Assembly: GCA_026214975.1 (NCBI GenBank)
Contig: JAOBSW010000016.1
Span: 310,001-374,000, forward strand
Source of the DNA: Gentiana macrophylla
Taxonomy: Eukaryota; Streptophyta; Magnoliopsida; Gentianales; Gentianaceae
Direction: 5' to 3'
Length of the DNA: 64,000 bases
How positions within the stretch are numbered: position 1 is the first letter of the stretch; every line of letters begins with the position of its first letter. Of this stretch, positions 44,629-56,424 are shown one piece after another. The translations under genes were made by a program, and so were the position numbers. A model generated the notes under the pieces. It worked only from the letters and a program-made list of their open reading frames with translations, did no database searches and was not told the origin of the DNA.

Positions 44629-45156
44629 TGATAACGTCGAAATTATCTCGGGTTGTCAGCGGTGGTGTTGTGATGGATATCTGGCTATAAAAAGTGTATA
44701 AAAATGATGTTTGCCGGTAGTGCCTTCTGGCGGCAATGAATTCCGGCGGTGGTGTTTTATATGAAGAGAGAGTGGGGGAATTTGGCTTTGCCATGCTTTT
44801 TATTGATCAAATTGTGGTCCCTTGAATGGGTTACACGTGGCCCTATTTATAGGGAAATTACCGACTAAAATTCGGTTTATTTACAATTAAGGACATAATA
44901 CAAATAGATATTTATCTATACTAGTAAGCTCGTAGCGGAGCTAGGTGTTGCATGCGAGGTCGTTGGCGGACCCGATAACCGAAGGGATTCGCGTGCCAGC
45001 CCCCTAGTCTTTCTTGGCGCCTCATGGGTCTAAGGGCTTGGAGCGGATCCAAAGGCTCACGACCCTATTTAATTTGCGAGTTCGCGGACCACTATTTTGG
45101 TGGCCGGACGGACCCGAGTAAGGATCCGCGGACCGAATTACGATTTAGACCTATCA
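44629..45156 (-). repeat. 5' LTR of E
   Basis: 528 bp partner of 28975-29524. TATA region CCCTATTTATAGGG at 44841-44854, with a CACGTG word next to it at about 44835. Confidence 0.92.
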
Positions 45157-47795
45157 CTGTTGAACATAAAAAGGAAGGCAATTGCACAGGTTTTTACTAA
45201 ACAAGTTAAGGATGCAACTAGAAAAATGAAAGCAGTAAACAAAGTGGCTCTTGAACACTTTTTGTTTGGATCTCCTGATAGACCTTTGAAGAGAGTGAAA
45301 CAAGTTGTCAGGAAGAAGCCTAGACATGGAAGAGGAAAAGAGTTGAGGATCTTGGAAAAACAAAGGGAAGAAGAAGAAGAGGGAGCTGATATTGTTGAAC
45401 AATAAGATGTAGAGCCTACTGAAGAGGCTTTGGTACAAGACCCTGCTAAGATTGCCAAAACTCAGGGGGAAGCTAAGTTGGATAAAACCCCTGCTGAGGA
45501 TCTTACAAGTCAGGGGGAGGTAAGTGTTCAACAGATAGAAGTAGTAGATACAAATATCACTTTGAACGAACCTACTGATGTATTTGTATCTGCTGAGGAA
45601 ACTTTGTCTTATTTGGCGGAAAGCTTTGGAAGTCAACCAGCTGAAGCTCAACCTGCTGCAAGGAAACCAACTATGCCTTATGTCAGGAGGCCTAAGAAGC
45701 AAAAGGAAAATCCATACTTCAAGAAAATCAAACAATACCTTCAGTGGAAGTTAGGATTCTATAAGAAGCAAAAACCTGCAGCAGACCCTATGACAGGTTT
45801 TGAAGAATGGATTTTTGGAGCTTTTGGAGTGGAGAACTCGCTAGGACTCATTGACACATCTGAATTACAAATGAGACTGTTGGAACTTATTGAAGATTGC
45901 AGAAAGAAAGGAAAAATCATGTTCAGAGACTCAAAGTTTAAACCCTTCGGTGATAGTGATGAATCATCATCTTTTGATTCTGATGATGATCAACCTATGC
46001 ACCCTGGAGAATCAAGTGGCGTTATGAAGGAAAAGTCTACTAAACAACCACAACCTGCTGAAAAAGAGAAAGAGCACCTTGTTGATAAAGGGAAGTCTGC
46101 TGAGGGTCAGCAGACTGCTGAACAAGAAGATGAATTGTTGACATCATTTGTAGGTGATTTAAAAACACAAATAGATGCTGCAACAATTCTTGGTGGTGCT
46201 GCCTTGGAGGATTCTGCTGAAGTTTCTAGAAATGAACAGGTAGATGCAATATCTGAAGAATCTACTCAATTCCAAGACAAAATCAACACAAAAGGGACCT
46301 TAGCAAATGCTGCTGTATATTTAGAGGTTATTGCTGAAGTTGGAGGGTTTTTGGAAGATAACTTGGTAGTTTTCCTACCACAACTGAAGAACAAGTTGGT
46401 CAATTGGGCGTTGTTGCACCTGCTGGACAACCTATTCCTATAGTTGTCATACCTGATACACCAACTGAACCAAACTTGGAAACTCCTATGATCCCACAAG
46501 AACTTCAATCCAAGGTTACTAAGGCTACATCTGCTACACCTATAGAGATTGAAGAGTTTTCGGAAGAGGTGGTTCAGTCTGCTGAGGATTAGACAGCAAC
46601 TGAACACAGGTCGGAACTGATGGTTCAATCTGCTGAGACTCAAAGAGTGATTGAACAAGGTTGGAACCATTGTTGGGATTGGAGGAATCCTCTGTTGTTA
46701 GTGAGGAACCTGCTAAGGGGGAGTTTTTGAAAATGTTGAAGAGATTGTTGATAACATCTCAGATCTTTTTGAAGAGTATGAAGAGCTTTTGGACTATGGT
46801 GATAGACCAATAACTGAAGAAGAAGCATATCAAACAAATTTGGAAGAAAATATTTCTGAACCATTTATATAGGACAGAAATAGAGCCATTGTAGTTAGAC
46901 AACCCAGACCTGAGGACAATGAAGAGAGGTCTACTGGAAATATGATTGGTACTGGTTCAAAAATACCAGGTTATATTTTGGATGAGCTAAAAGCAGTTAG
47001 AGAAGATATCAGTCAATTAAGAGGGCAGTTGAGACACAGTGAGCAAAGGTTTGAAGATTTTGTGAACTTGATTGAAAATAGAGGAAGAACCACAGAGTCT
47101 ACTGCATCCAATGTTGAACATCTGCAAATTAGACTCAATGCCATACATTTGATAGTTGGTCAAGATAAGTTTGCCTCTCTCAACAGACACAAGGAGGTAA
47201 CTAAGAAGCTCAAAAAGACACATACCAAGGTGGACAATCAGAGACAAGAACCTCAATTTACTGCTAATGACCCAAAGTATTTTGAGAGATTGAATTTTCT
47301 AGAGCAAACATTGCAATCAAGAATTACTTTAGTCAGCTGAATAACTTGATATCCACTCAGGAAGGAGTTCTAAGTTTGCTGCACCGTTTTATTGATGATG
47401 TCAATAAGGGGGAAGAAGAGAAGACAGCAAAAGCAAAAGAAGAAGCCAGGATTTATCAAAAGAGAATATTTGAGGCTAAAATTAATACATATAGGACCCC
47501 TGCACCTGGAAGAGTTCAGCTAACTGATGACCTGCTGAAAGAATTTAAAGTTGCTTATAATGCAAGAAGAAGACCTTATGATGGAATGACCTTCCTTGAG
47601 GTTTTAAATTCTTTTCTTGGACTTAAATTGTGGAAAGTAAGGATAAAATCCTTAAGAACAACAACAACAGGAGGTCATATAGGAAGTCCAGTAGGAGGAA
47701 GAGGACAATCTGCTGAACAAAGACTAACGAGTTTATCGACAAAAGATTCTTTGGAAGAGTTCAAGCTCTGTAACATGAGACAAGGATTCAACTAG
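45157..47795 (+). pseudogene. Element B accessory ORF, C-terminal part
   Basis: Resumes after E. One frame runs from 45157 to 46443 with a single stop at 45403-45405: a basic stretch (RPLKRVKQVVRKKPRHGRGK), acidic Gln/Glu/Ala-rich repeats with many PAE words, and YVRRPKKQKENPYFKKIKQY. After frameshifts, 46942-47340 is a coiled coil (ELKAVREDISQLRGQLRHSE), and 47346-47795 contains LTDDLLKEFKVAYNARRRPY with TFLEVLNSFL, which resembles the terminal motif of the A and C accessory ORFs. No membrane segment. Product unknown. Confidence 0.68.
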
Positions 47796-47941
47796 CAAGG
47801 TATCCAGTTGACCATTACTGAGGCTTGGAATGTTGGTACATACATGGATTGATTTCTCTAGGATTGAAAATCAATGGATGGAAGACATGCAAAGAGAAAT
47901 CAGAAAATATCAATAGAAAAGAGACAAAGACAGAAACTAAT

Positions 47942-48394
47942 TGTTGGATGTATTCTAGTTTTAATGATGCGTGCTAGACCAACTGTTATAGAGCAAATTC
48001 AAAAAGATGTCTAGAATGAGTGTATAGGTTTTCTAGAGTTTGATCTTTGTATAGGTTTGGTCAAACAAGCCCTGTAAAGAGGTTAGCTGACTTGTTCAGC
48101 AGACATATCTAGATTAGGTGTTCAGTAGAGTGTATAGGACCTGCTAAAGATTAAAGGTTGAGGGTTCAAACTCAGTAATGAAGGCTAAGGAATCAAACTT
48201 AGTAATGAAGACTTAAAAGTCAAGGATATGGGATCAGAATTTAGGCAAGTCTGTGATGGCCTAAACTGATCACATATATCTTCTGTAGAAGGTCTAAGTT
48301 CCCAAAAAGGACATGTGATGAATGGGACTTAGTTATAGTTGAAATGGTGTACTCTAACTTCATAACTAAAAGTTAGATGATAAGCAGTGAGTTG
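47942..48394 (+). repeat. 3' LTR of B, first part
   Basis: 453 bp from TGTTGGATGTATTC, equal to 10217-10669 of the 5' LTR. It is cut by X. Bases 48068-48394 are repeated after X. The 146 bases before it (47796-47941) are 3' noncoding with a weak AAAAGAGACAAAGACAGAAA purine tract. Confidence 0.92.
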
Positions 48395-49874
48395 TGTTGG
48401 TCCCTTGGAAAGGCTAACACAAGTTTAGGGGGGGTGAATAAACTTGTCACCAAAAACTTTTACCGAACTGGAATAGCCCCAGGAACTGAGTTTCTCCGAA
48501 ACTCAAACTGATGCTTAGTCTAGTTTTGTTCCTGTCCCTTAACTTGTGCGGAGTTCAGTTAACTTAACTGAGTATAAGTCAATACTGACTTATATTTAGT
48601 CTTGTTAACTGGCAGCGGATAAAACTAGCCTTTAGTGCAATAGATGTGTCAATAAGAATCTAGACCTTCTATGTATCAGTTCTGTGCTGACTCAGTGTTT
48701 GCTGAGTGATAATGCAACAAATAAAACAAACATAAGTGCATAAAGTAAATCAACACAAGATTTGTTTATGGAAGTTCCGGGTGGTGTAATCTCGTACGTC
48801 TCCCCTTCTCCTGTGGTGTAGGAGGTATCACAAGAATCTTGAGATAACCGTTACAAAATCCTAGCACAATGACAGTCCTTCACGACACCCTAGTTTCACT
48901 GTCTACACAAAATGAAGAAAGGTGAGATTGCTCCCTTCACTCTGCACACTGATCTTTCAGAGGTTACTGGATCTTTCTTTGAAATCTTCAAGGCAATTCC
49001 GTTGGCTTCCCCTTTTCTAGATATAAGTGATCTAATTTTCTGGATGTGGAACTTTGGATATGTGCTTGTAAAGATCTTTTTCTGATCCTCCTCTCTTTTT
49101 CTTCAAGTGATTCTCTTATGTATTTATAGAGGTGATGTAATGGTCACTAGCTCTTGTAGCCGTTACACTTGTCGTTTAGCCAACGTTCATGTATGATCTT
49201 TGTCGTATTGTCAGTTTAAATTCAGCAAGGCCTTAACTCAGTTTCTACTCTTCTTCAAAACTGAGTACCTTGTATACTTGACATCTGACTTTAATTGACT
49301 AAGTCAGAGTACACCATTCAGTTTCTTCTTTTCCTGGTAACTGATAATCTTTGTCCTTAAGATTATTCAGTTTTACATGATCTATAGTTCGGTTCGTGTC
49401 ACCACAGACTTGCTCGAATTCGACTTATAGTCATGACTTAATCGACTTCTAGCGAGTTTGCTACCTCAGTTCTTTAGTCTTTCAGAATCGAGTCTGTGTC
49501 CTCGGTTCTTGATCTTCTAGATAAGCCAACCGAGTTTGTGACCCTCAGCAAACTTATCTTCTTCAGTTCTTGCATTACTGAGTTTGAACCCTCAGTTTTT
49601 CATGTTCATACTCAGTTTTCTTGTTATGACTCAGTATTCTTGTTGTGACTCAGATGTTCGCCTAGTTCCTATTCTATTACAATGCTTGTCTGAAACAACC
49701 TATACAAGGTTCAGACTCTAGATAGAACTTATACATTTTATCTCTAGACCATTTCTTGCTTCTTCTTTCATTATGCACTATAACAGTTAGTTATGAGTTC
49801 ATCATCATGGGTTGTAAGTGATTTGTCTAATTACGTGACGAATCATCATCAAAACACAAATAATATTTCCAACA
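48395..49874 (-). repeat. 3' LTR of X
   Basis: 1,480 bp. Lacks ~260 bp present in the other LTR (about 53727-53970); the break is at about 48961, where AGGT sequences meet, suggesting a deletion between short repeats. TATA box CTATAAATA on the - strand at 49121-49128. Confidence 0.92.
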
Positions 49875-49893
49875 ATTTCCCCCTTTTTGATGA
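49875..49893 (-). promoter_or_regulatory. Polypurine tract of X
   Basis: On the - strand TCATCAAAAAGGGGGAAAT, identical in its core to the tract of A. Confidence 0.88.
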
Positions 49894-50029
49894 TGTATCA
49901 TAACCCTCCCTAAAAGCAGTAATAGAAGACTAATGCAAGAAATCATAACAAATCAAATTAGGATAACAATCTAGAATAGCTGAATTCATTAAAAGATTAT
50001 GTCACAATAAACTGAGTTACACAAAAAGA

Positions 50030-51868
50030 TTACAGATTTTCTTTTTTCAAATTCAACAATTTTTCTCCAACAAAGATACTCATTTTTGTCTCCAGGAGTC
50101 TTCTTGCCTTTCCTTCTTCTTCTGTTTCACCATCTCTAGGCTTGATCTCTAAATATTCATTTAGCAATTGATTTGCCTCTTCATTGTTACCAGCTTTAAA
50201 CTTTACCAAGATCTCTTTGATTTCTTCACTCATCACCTTCTCTTCTTCCTCTGAAATAAGACTAGATTCCTTCCCTTTAGTCTTTTCCCCCTCAGTTATT
50301 GTCCATCCATCTTTTGCTGCTTTTAGAGAAGCTTTCAATATGACACAGATTGCAAGTTTCTTCCTGATACTCAGCACAACTTTAACTGAGGTTTCTTCAT
50401 CTTTTTCAGTTCTCGTTTCTGTGAAGGTCTCTTCTTTAATCAACTCCTCGATCAGAATGTCAATTGCTTCTTCATTCCATTGAATAGACAGTAGATCAAT
50501 AGTCTGTAGATCAGTATCTATTTGTTCATCTTGTTCTTCAATCAGACGTTTGGCATAGGCCTCTTCAGCTTTCTCTTTATCAGCTTTCTCTTTGTCAGCT
50601 TTACCAGCATCACCTTCGATTTTCTCTTCATTGCCAGCATCACCTTCAATTTTCTCTTCCCCCTTAATTGAAGATATGCGAAAGCTTTCTTCAAATAATT
50701 TAAGTAAGGTGATGATGTTGGAATATTGGTATAGGCCTAAGTAATGTGTTCTTCCAATGAACATCATGACTTGTCAGTTCCTTTTCATACTCAGCTTTGC
50801 AAAATTCAGCGTCCTCCACAGCTTCTCTTTTCTCTTCAGTGTACTCTTCAAACGTCTCAATTGGAAATTGACTCTCTTCAGTTTCTTCACGTTCACTTTC
50901 TTCAGATTCATCAGTCTCGCTTCCTTCGCTTTTTTCAGTTTCACTTTCCTCATTTTCATTCTGTTCACCCTCTTCAGTTTCATCCTCAATTTGAATTACA
51001 TTCTCAGTTTCAGTTTTCTTTGCTTGAAGCTTGTTCCACATCCTTTTCTGTCTTCTCAGAGTTCTGTCATCCAATCTTACAGTCTCACTTGAACTAGAAT
51101 CTGAGATTTCACTTGATTCTTCTACAACAATCTTCCTTTTCTTTACTCCTGTGGACACTGGCTTATGTTCCACTTCTGTTTGTGTGGATTTTAAAATGCA
51201 GAAATGATCTAGTATCCTTTGAACTAGATAAGTGAATCCCTTTTTCAATAAAAGCTTTTCTCCTGTAGCGTTTCTTTCTTTGGCTCTCTCCTTCTCGTCT
51301 GAGATTTGCTTTATCAATTGATTGAGAACAAACTTGTTCCAATCCAATCTCTCCTCAAACAAAATAGCATAGATCAACTTTAGTTTATCTGTTGAAAGAG
51401 TGTAGAAATTCCGAGCATGACCAATGACATTTTTGGTCAGAAGGATCGTCAAAAATGCAAATTCTCGTTTCTGCTGATAGATTGATCCACTAAGGTTCTT
51501 CTCATTCTTGTTGATTGCAGTGACGTCCCAAAGTTTGTTCTTTTCTTTATTTCCAAAGGTGAGGGATGAAGAGCCTCCATTTATATCTAGACCAAACACC
51601 AGGGAAAACAATTGTTCATCAACAGTGAAGTTTTTATCTTGAACAGTTGTCCTGAAGCTTTTTCCCTCATTGGTGATTACTGCATTCTTGTAGAAGTCTC
51701 TGATGGTTTCTGGGCATAAAGCATCGACCTTTGTATCAAACAGGTTTTCGAGTCCCCGAATCTTTTTGATTTTGCTAACAATTCGAGTTAGAGAGTGGAG
51801 TGTGAAAATCTTTGACAGAAATTATCCAGGCTTGTGGTGATTCCTTCGTCGATGTTGTATCGATCCAT
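50030..51868 (-). pseudogene. Element X accessory ORF
   Basis: ATG at 51868 (MDRYNIDEGITTSLDNF). After a frameshift near 51790 the frame gives IKKIRGLENLFDTKVDALCP, ETIRDFYKNAV, FSLVFGLDINGGSSSL, KLKLIYAILFEERLDWNKFV and KKGFTYLVQRILDHFCILKS, each aligned in order with the accessory ORF of A. An extremely acidic Glu/Ser-rich middle (51050-50850) follows, then, after a frameshift near 50740, a charged C-terminal part with EKADKEKAEEA repeats ending at 50030. Fewer breaks than in A. About 610 residues if whole. No signal peptide or membrane segment. Confidence 0.72.
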
Positions 51869-52186
51869 GATTTTCTGATTTAGAAATTCTTTGAGAGAAC
51901 TTTGAATGCTTTGAAGTTGATTGAACAGGATTTCGTCAAGATTTTGTTTTGCAATCGATTTCTATTAAGAGTCGTGTCACAATCAATGGGATTTTGTAGG
52001 GATGTACATCTACTTTTTCTCCCAGATTAACACGTGGCTTCGAGTGATTTGTCATGTCAGCCCAAGCGTCAGATGGTAGCTAGAAAGTCTTTAGTTTTTG
52101 ACCATTTTGTCCTTCATCAGCTTTTATTTAGAGGTCAGTTTTCTCAGGATTCAGCATTGAGAACTGACTCAGCCTGCAAAACAGTT

Positions 52187-52977
52187 TTAAGTTTTCTTTG
52201 GTACCCATATCTTTTTGGGTCCGGATGGATTAGTTACTGAAGTATTATTTTCAGTTCCTTCGATGAGAGAATTAAGCTTTCTCATCTCTGTTCTAGATAA
52301 ACCATTACGTTCAACCTTAGTTGATTTCACAAAGATTCTTTTAGATTTTACATCATTGTTTTCTTTGTGCAATCTACTAGGTCTTCTAGTATCTTGACGT
52401 TTAGAGTTTATACTCTTTGAAGTCTCAAGACAGGGTAGGGGTGGGGATTATCATTGCTTTTGTCAAATTTACTAGACAATAATCTTTCAGCAAGATTTGA
52501 CATCTCAGTTTCAAGAAACTCATTCCAATCTTTTGCTTTGTCAAGTTCTCTGTCTTTTAATTTCAGTTCCAACGTAAGTTTTTCAGTTAACTTGACAAGA
52601 TCAGAGTTTTTCTGACTAAGTTCAGCAAATGATAACTGAGTTGAAGAATGTACCTTTTCATGATGGTTTGATACAGTTTTAAGATCTGAGTGTACATCCT
52701 TTTGTTGCTCTAATGAATCTTCACTAGTAACTTGCAACAACTTCTTTTCTTCTTCTTTTGAGAGAACTCTTTGTGATGGGACTCCTCTGGATTTGTCTAT
52801 ATAACCATTAATGTTTGTATCCACATCATCACTGAGTTGAAGTTCTGGATTTTTATTCAAATTTGTCTCATTGAACCTCTCAGATAATTGATCCTGAAAA
52901 TCAGATACATTTTGCAAGCAATTATTTAGGGGGTGAATAAGCCAACTCATAATTCTAGATGTAGTCATTGAAATCAA
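52187..52977 (-). pseudogene. Element X gag C-terminal ORFs
   Basis: 52977-52408 encodes 189 residues starting MISMTTSRIMSWLIHPLNNC and QNVSDFQDQLSERFN, aligned with the start of A ORF1, then a coiled coil (LTEKLTLELKLKDRELDKAK). A second frame (52372-52187) is basic and ends in GPKKIWVPKKT, the gag-protease border motif. As in A, nothing of protease follows. From 52186 to 51869 is the spacer before the accessory ORF. Confidence 0.68.
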
Positions 52978-53064
52978 ATTAAGTGCTTTTGCAACTGATA
53001 CATTGAGGGGTCTTCAACAACTGGTTTAAAAGATATCTTTTGGATCACTTCCAAATGTAAGAAC

Positions 53065-53148
53065 TGCTCCGATACCAATTGTTGGTATCGAAAATACCTG
53101 ATGCACAGTTCTGGATCTCTTCGTAACAGAAGCACTGCTCTGATACCA
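53065..53148 (-). promoter_or_regulatory. Primer-binding site of X, duplicated
   Basis: On the - strand a perfect TGGTATCAGAGCA (53136-53148) follows the LTR. A second copy, TGGTATCGGAGCA (53065-53077), lies 71 bp further in, next to another CCAACA LTR-like tip. The 5' LTR border was therefore partly duplicated. Confidence 0.82.
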
Positions 53149-53150
53149 AT

Positions 53151-54890
53151 TGTTGGTCCCTTGGAAAGGCTAACACAAGTTTAGGGGGGTTAAATAAACT
53201 TGTCACCAAAAAATTTTACCGAACTGGAATAGCCCTAGGAACTGAGTTTCTCCGAAACTCAAACTGATGCTTAGTCTAGTTTTGTTCATGTCCCTTAACT
53301 TGTGCGGAGTTCAGCTAACTTAACTGAGTATAAGTCAATACTGACTTATATTTAGTCTTGTTAACTGGCAGCGGATAAAACTAGCCTTTAGTGCAATAGA
53401 TGTGTCAATAAGAATCTAGACCTTCTATGTATCAGTTCTGTGCTGACTCAGTGGCTGGTGTTTGCTGAGTGATAATGCAACAAATAAAACAAACATAAGT
53501 GCATAAAGTAAATCAACACAAGATTTGTTTTTGGAAGTTCCGGGTGGTGTAATCTCATACGTCTCCCCTTCTCCTGTGGTGTAGGAGGTATCACTAGAAT
53601 CTTGAGATAACCGTTACAAAATCCTAGCACTATGACAGTCCTTCACGACACCCTAGTTTCACTGTCTACACAAAATGAAGAAAGGTGAGATTGCTCCCTT
53701 CACTCTGCACACTGATCTTTCGGAGGTGGAATTGCTCCTTCACCAGCTCACCACTAACACAAACACAGTCCGCAGACTGCACCAACAGCTGTGGCAACCA
53801 AGTTGCAACCATATGAAGAAAGGTGGAATTGCTCTCTTCAAACTATGCACAACCAACCCTTTTCCACAAAGGTTAGGTTTATAATTAATCAAGAGATTAA
53901 TTCAATGAGCTGTCTGATTCTTCTGTATGTGACTTTGTAGCTCCAATATGCCTTCTTTCCCCCTTAATGGGTTACTGGATCTTTCTTTGAAATCTTCAAG
54001 GCAATTCCGTTGGCTTCCCCTTTTCGAGATATATGTGATCTGGTTTTCTGGATCTGGATCTTTGGATATGTGCTTGTAAAGCTCTTTTTCTGATCCTCCT
54101 CTCTTTTTCTTCAAGTGATTCTCTTGTGTATTTATAGGGGTGATGTAACGGTCACTAGCTCTTGTAGCCGTTACACTTGTCGTTTAGCCAACGTTCATAT
54201 GTACAATCTTTGTCGTATTGTCAGTTTAAATTCAGCAAGGCCTTAACTCAGTTTTCTACTCTTCTTCAAAACTAAGTACCTTGTATACTTGACATCTGAC
54301 TTTAATTGACTAAGTCAGAGTACACCATTCAGTTTCTTCTTTTCCTGGTAACTGATAATCTTTGTCCTTAAGATTATTCAGTTTTACATGATCTATAGTT
54401 CAGTTCCAGGTCACCACAGACTTTCCTGAATTCTGACTTATAGTCATGACTTATTCAGCTTCTAACTGAGTTTGCTACCTCAGTTCTTGGTCTTCTCAGA
54501 ATCGAGTCCTGTGTCCTCAGTTCTTCAGTCTTCTAGATAAGCCAACTAAGTTTGTGACCCTCAACGAACTTATCTTCTTCAGTTCTTGCATTACTGAATT
54601 TGAACCCTCAGTTCTTCATGTGCATACTTAGTTTTCTTGTTATGACTCAGTATTCTTGTTGTGACTCAGCCATTCGCCTAGTTCCTATTCTATTACAATG
54701 CTTGTCTGAAACAACCTATACAAGGTTCAGACTCTAGATAGAACTTATACATTTTATCTCTAGACCATTTCTTGCTTCTTCTTTCATTATGCACTATAAC
54801 AGTTGGTTATGACTTCATCATCATGGGTTGTAAGTGATTTGTCTAATTACGTGACGAATCATCATCAAAACACAAATAATATTTCCAACA
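53151..54890 (-). repeat. 5' LTR of X
   Basis: 1,740 bp, the complete copy, close in length to the 1,727-bp LTR of A. TATA box CTATAAATA on the - strand at 54129-54136. Rich in CTCAGTT and AACTGAG words. Confidence 0.92.
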
Positions 54891-55217
54891 AGCCCTGTAA
54901 AGAGGTTAGCTGACTTGTTCAGCAGACATATCTAGATTAGGTGTTCAGTAGAGTGTATTGGACCTGCTAAAGATTAAAGGCTGAGGGTTCAAACTCAGTA
55001 ATGAAGGCTAAGGAATCAAACTTACTAATGAAGACTTAAAAGTCAAGGATATGGGATCAGAATTTAGGCAAGTCTGTGATGGCCTAAACTGATCACATAT
55101 ATCTTCTGTAGAAGGTCTAAGTTCCCAAAAAGGACATGTGATGAATGGGACTTAGTTATAGTTGAAATGGTGTACTCTAAATTCATAACTAAAAGTTAGA
55201 TGATAAGCAGTAAGCTG
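54891..55217 (+). repeat. 327-bp repeat of 48068-48394 on the far side of X
   Basis: Almost identical to 48068-48394 (a handful of substitutions) and clearly closer to it than to the 5' LTR, so it arose by duplication in this LTR. It replaces the expected 5-bp target duplication of X. Confidence 0.9.
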
Positions 55218-56424
55218 AGTGTTCATAGAGAACACAACAGACTAAAAGTCAGCTGACCTGTTCTATACTTCAGCAGAATCATGAAACAGACATCGGCTGA
55301 GTATATACACTTCAGATTAATCCAAGTTTATCCTAGAAGATTAAATGGATAAGAATGAATTACAAACATTGGATTAATCAGTCCATCAATGGCTAGGATG
55401 AAAGGGACGTTGTAAGGATTTCAGAGCCAAATTAAATCGAATTAAATCATTGGTTGACAGACTGTCTGTCAGAAGGACACTGACACAGATAGATAAGTAT
55501 AGCAGAGGGAATATCAGGGAATAATCAGAAAAATCCTATAACGGATAGATTTGAAATTTAAATTCAAACACGGGATTTTCACCTATAAATAGAGGACCCC
55601 TAAATCAGATTGCAACAACAAGCATACAGAACAAAAACCGAACATACAAGAAATCAAGAGCTATATACCCTGCTGAATTGAACTTTAATTCTGATCAAGA
55701 ATTTTCTTTAAGAGATATTGCATTCAAATATAATCCAGTATTTACACTTGAAGATCTTAAGCTGCTGATCTTTTCATCCTGATCAAAAGCTTGATGAAGC
55801 TGAATCACTTACTTGATTCAACCCCTTCTTTTTAAGAATTATCTGAGACAGAGAAGCACTGCTGAGGTGTCAAGAACTGTTGTTTTGTGGTGAAGCTACT
55901 GAAGAGGAAATCCTACCCTTCAATGACCAGTGAAGTATTAGGAGCAGGAATCCTACGTGTTTTTAATATTCAGTTTGTGAAGCCATAGTTATTGGTCAAG
56001 GACAAACACCTTAGGGACTTTTGTAACAGCTATCTCAAATTTCCTCCAACATGACAGGAGAAGAGTGGACTGACAGGATTTCACCACCTGGAAAGACTAT
56101 AAAACTTGCCTACTTTACTTTACTGCATTTACTTTCTGCATTCTATTTTATTGCATGTTTTTCACATCAACCTACTGAACTAGCTACTGGATTCACACAA
56201 CTTTCACTACTGAGTACCTAATACTTAGTATCATCTTTATACAACAAGTATCAAGGTTTAATTTAATATGTTCCGCTGCAACAGATTCAATAGTTAGCAA
56301 ACTACTTAGGTCAGCAGACTATTGACCTTGTTGAGTTTGGAAACTCCAAAAATTTTTAAGTGTTAAGTTTATTCACCCCCCCCCCCTCTTCTAAACTTAA
56401 CTAAGCCTTTTCAAGGGACCAACA
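54891..56424 (+). repeat. 3' LTR of B, second part
   Basis: Starts at a position equal to 48068 (LTR base ~127) and runs to CCAACA at 56424, followed by the AATAT duplication. TATA box TATAAATA at 55584-55591. A C-run at 56377-56389. Confidence 0.92.

Larger units (their letters stand above)
28975..45156 (-). mobile_element. Element E: coding-poor, satellite-rich gypsy-type LTR element, interrupted by F
   Basis: LTRs of 550 bp (28975-29524) and 528 bp (44629-45156), ends TGATAACG and CCTATCA, with a perfect CTGTT duplication. On the - strand a primer site TGGCTCCGTTACCGGG (44611-44626) follows the right LTR and a purine-rich GTAGGGGGCC tract precedes the left LTR. The tRNA-Asp-like primer site and tandem arrays near the 3' LTR recall the Tat/Athila group, whose 3' untranslated regions are known to harbour satellite-like repeats. 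No gag or pol domain is recognisable in the ~5.8 kb left after removing F. It would need another element's proteins to move. Confidence 0.87.
48395..54890 (-). mobile_element. Element X: second pol-less SIRE-like copia element
   Basis: LTRs 48395-49874 (1,480 bp) and 53151-54890 (1,740 bp), ends TGTTGG and CCAACA. On the - strand: a perfect tRNA-Met primer site, a gag C-terminal ORF, a basic tail with GPKKIWVPK, an accessory ORF, and the purine tract. Protease, integrase, RT and RNase H are absent, exactly as in A. LTR ends, primer site and purine tract match A, so both belong to one family. It sits in the 3' LTR of B, but its flanks are AGTTG and AGCCC instead of a 5-bp duplication. Confidence 0.9.
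10217..56424 (+). mobile_element. Element B: SIRE-like Ty1/copia retrotransposon carrying four nested insertions
   Basis: Bounded by LTRs 10217-11884 and 47942-56424 (the latter split by X) and by a perfect AATAT duplication. The order of remaining parts is LTR, tRNA-Met primer site, gag (UBN2, coiled coil, knuckles), protease, pre-integrase zinc region, RT, RNase H, accessory ORF, LTR. This order and the accessory ORF are as in the SIRE/Maximus lineage. The integrase core is deleted and all coding parts have stops and frameshifts, so B is dead. G interrupts gag, E (with F inside it) the accessory ORF, X the 3' LTR. Without its guests B would be about 13 kb. Confidence 0.93.

Noticed and set aside
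45154..45735. 193-residue - strand frame, Phe/Leu/Ser-rich
   Set aside because: Antisense shadow of the accessory ORF of B; no known domain.
50744..51097. Two + strand frames of 111-117 residues, Phe/Leu/His-rich
   Set aside because: Antisense shadows of the Glu/Ser-rich accessory ORF of X.
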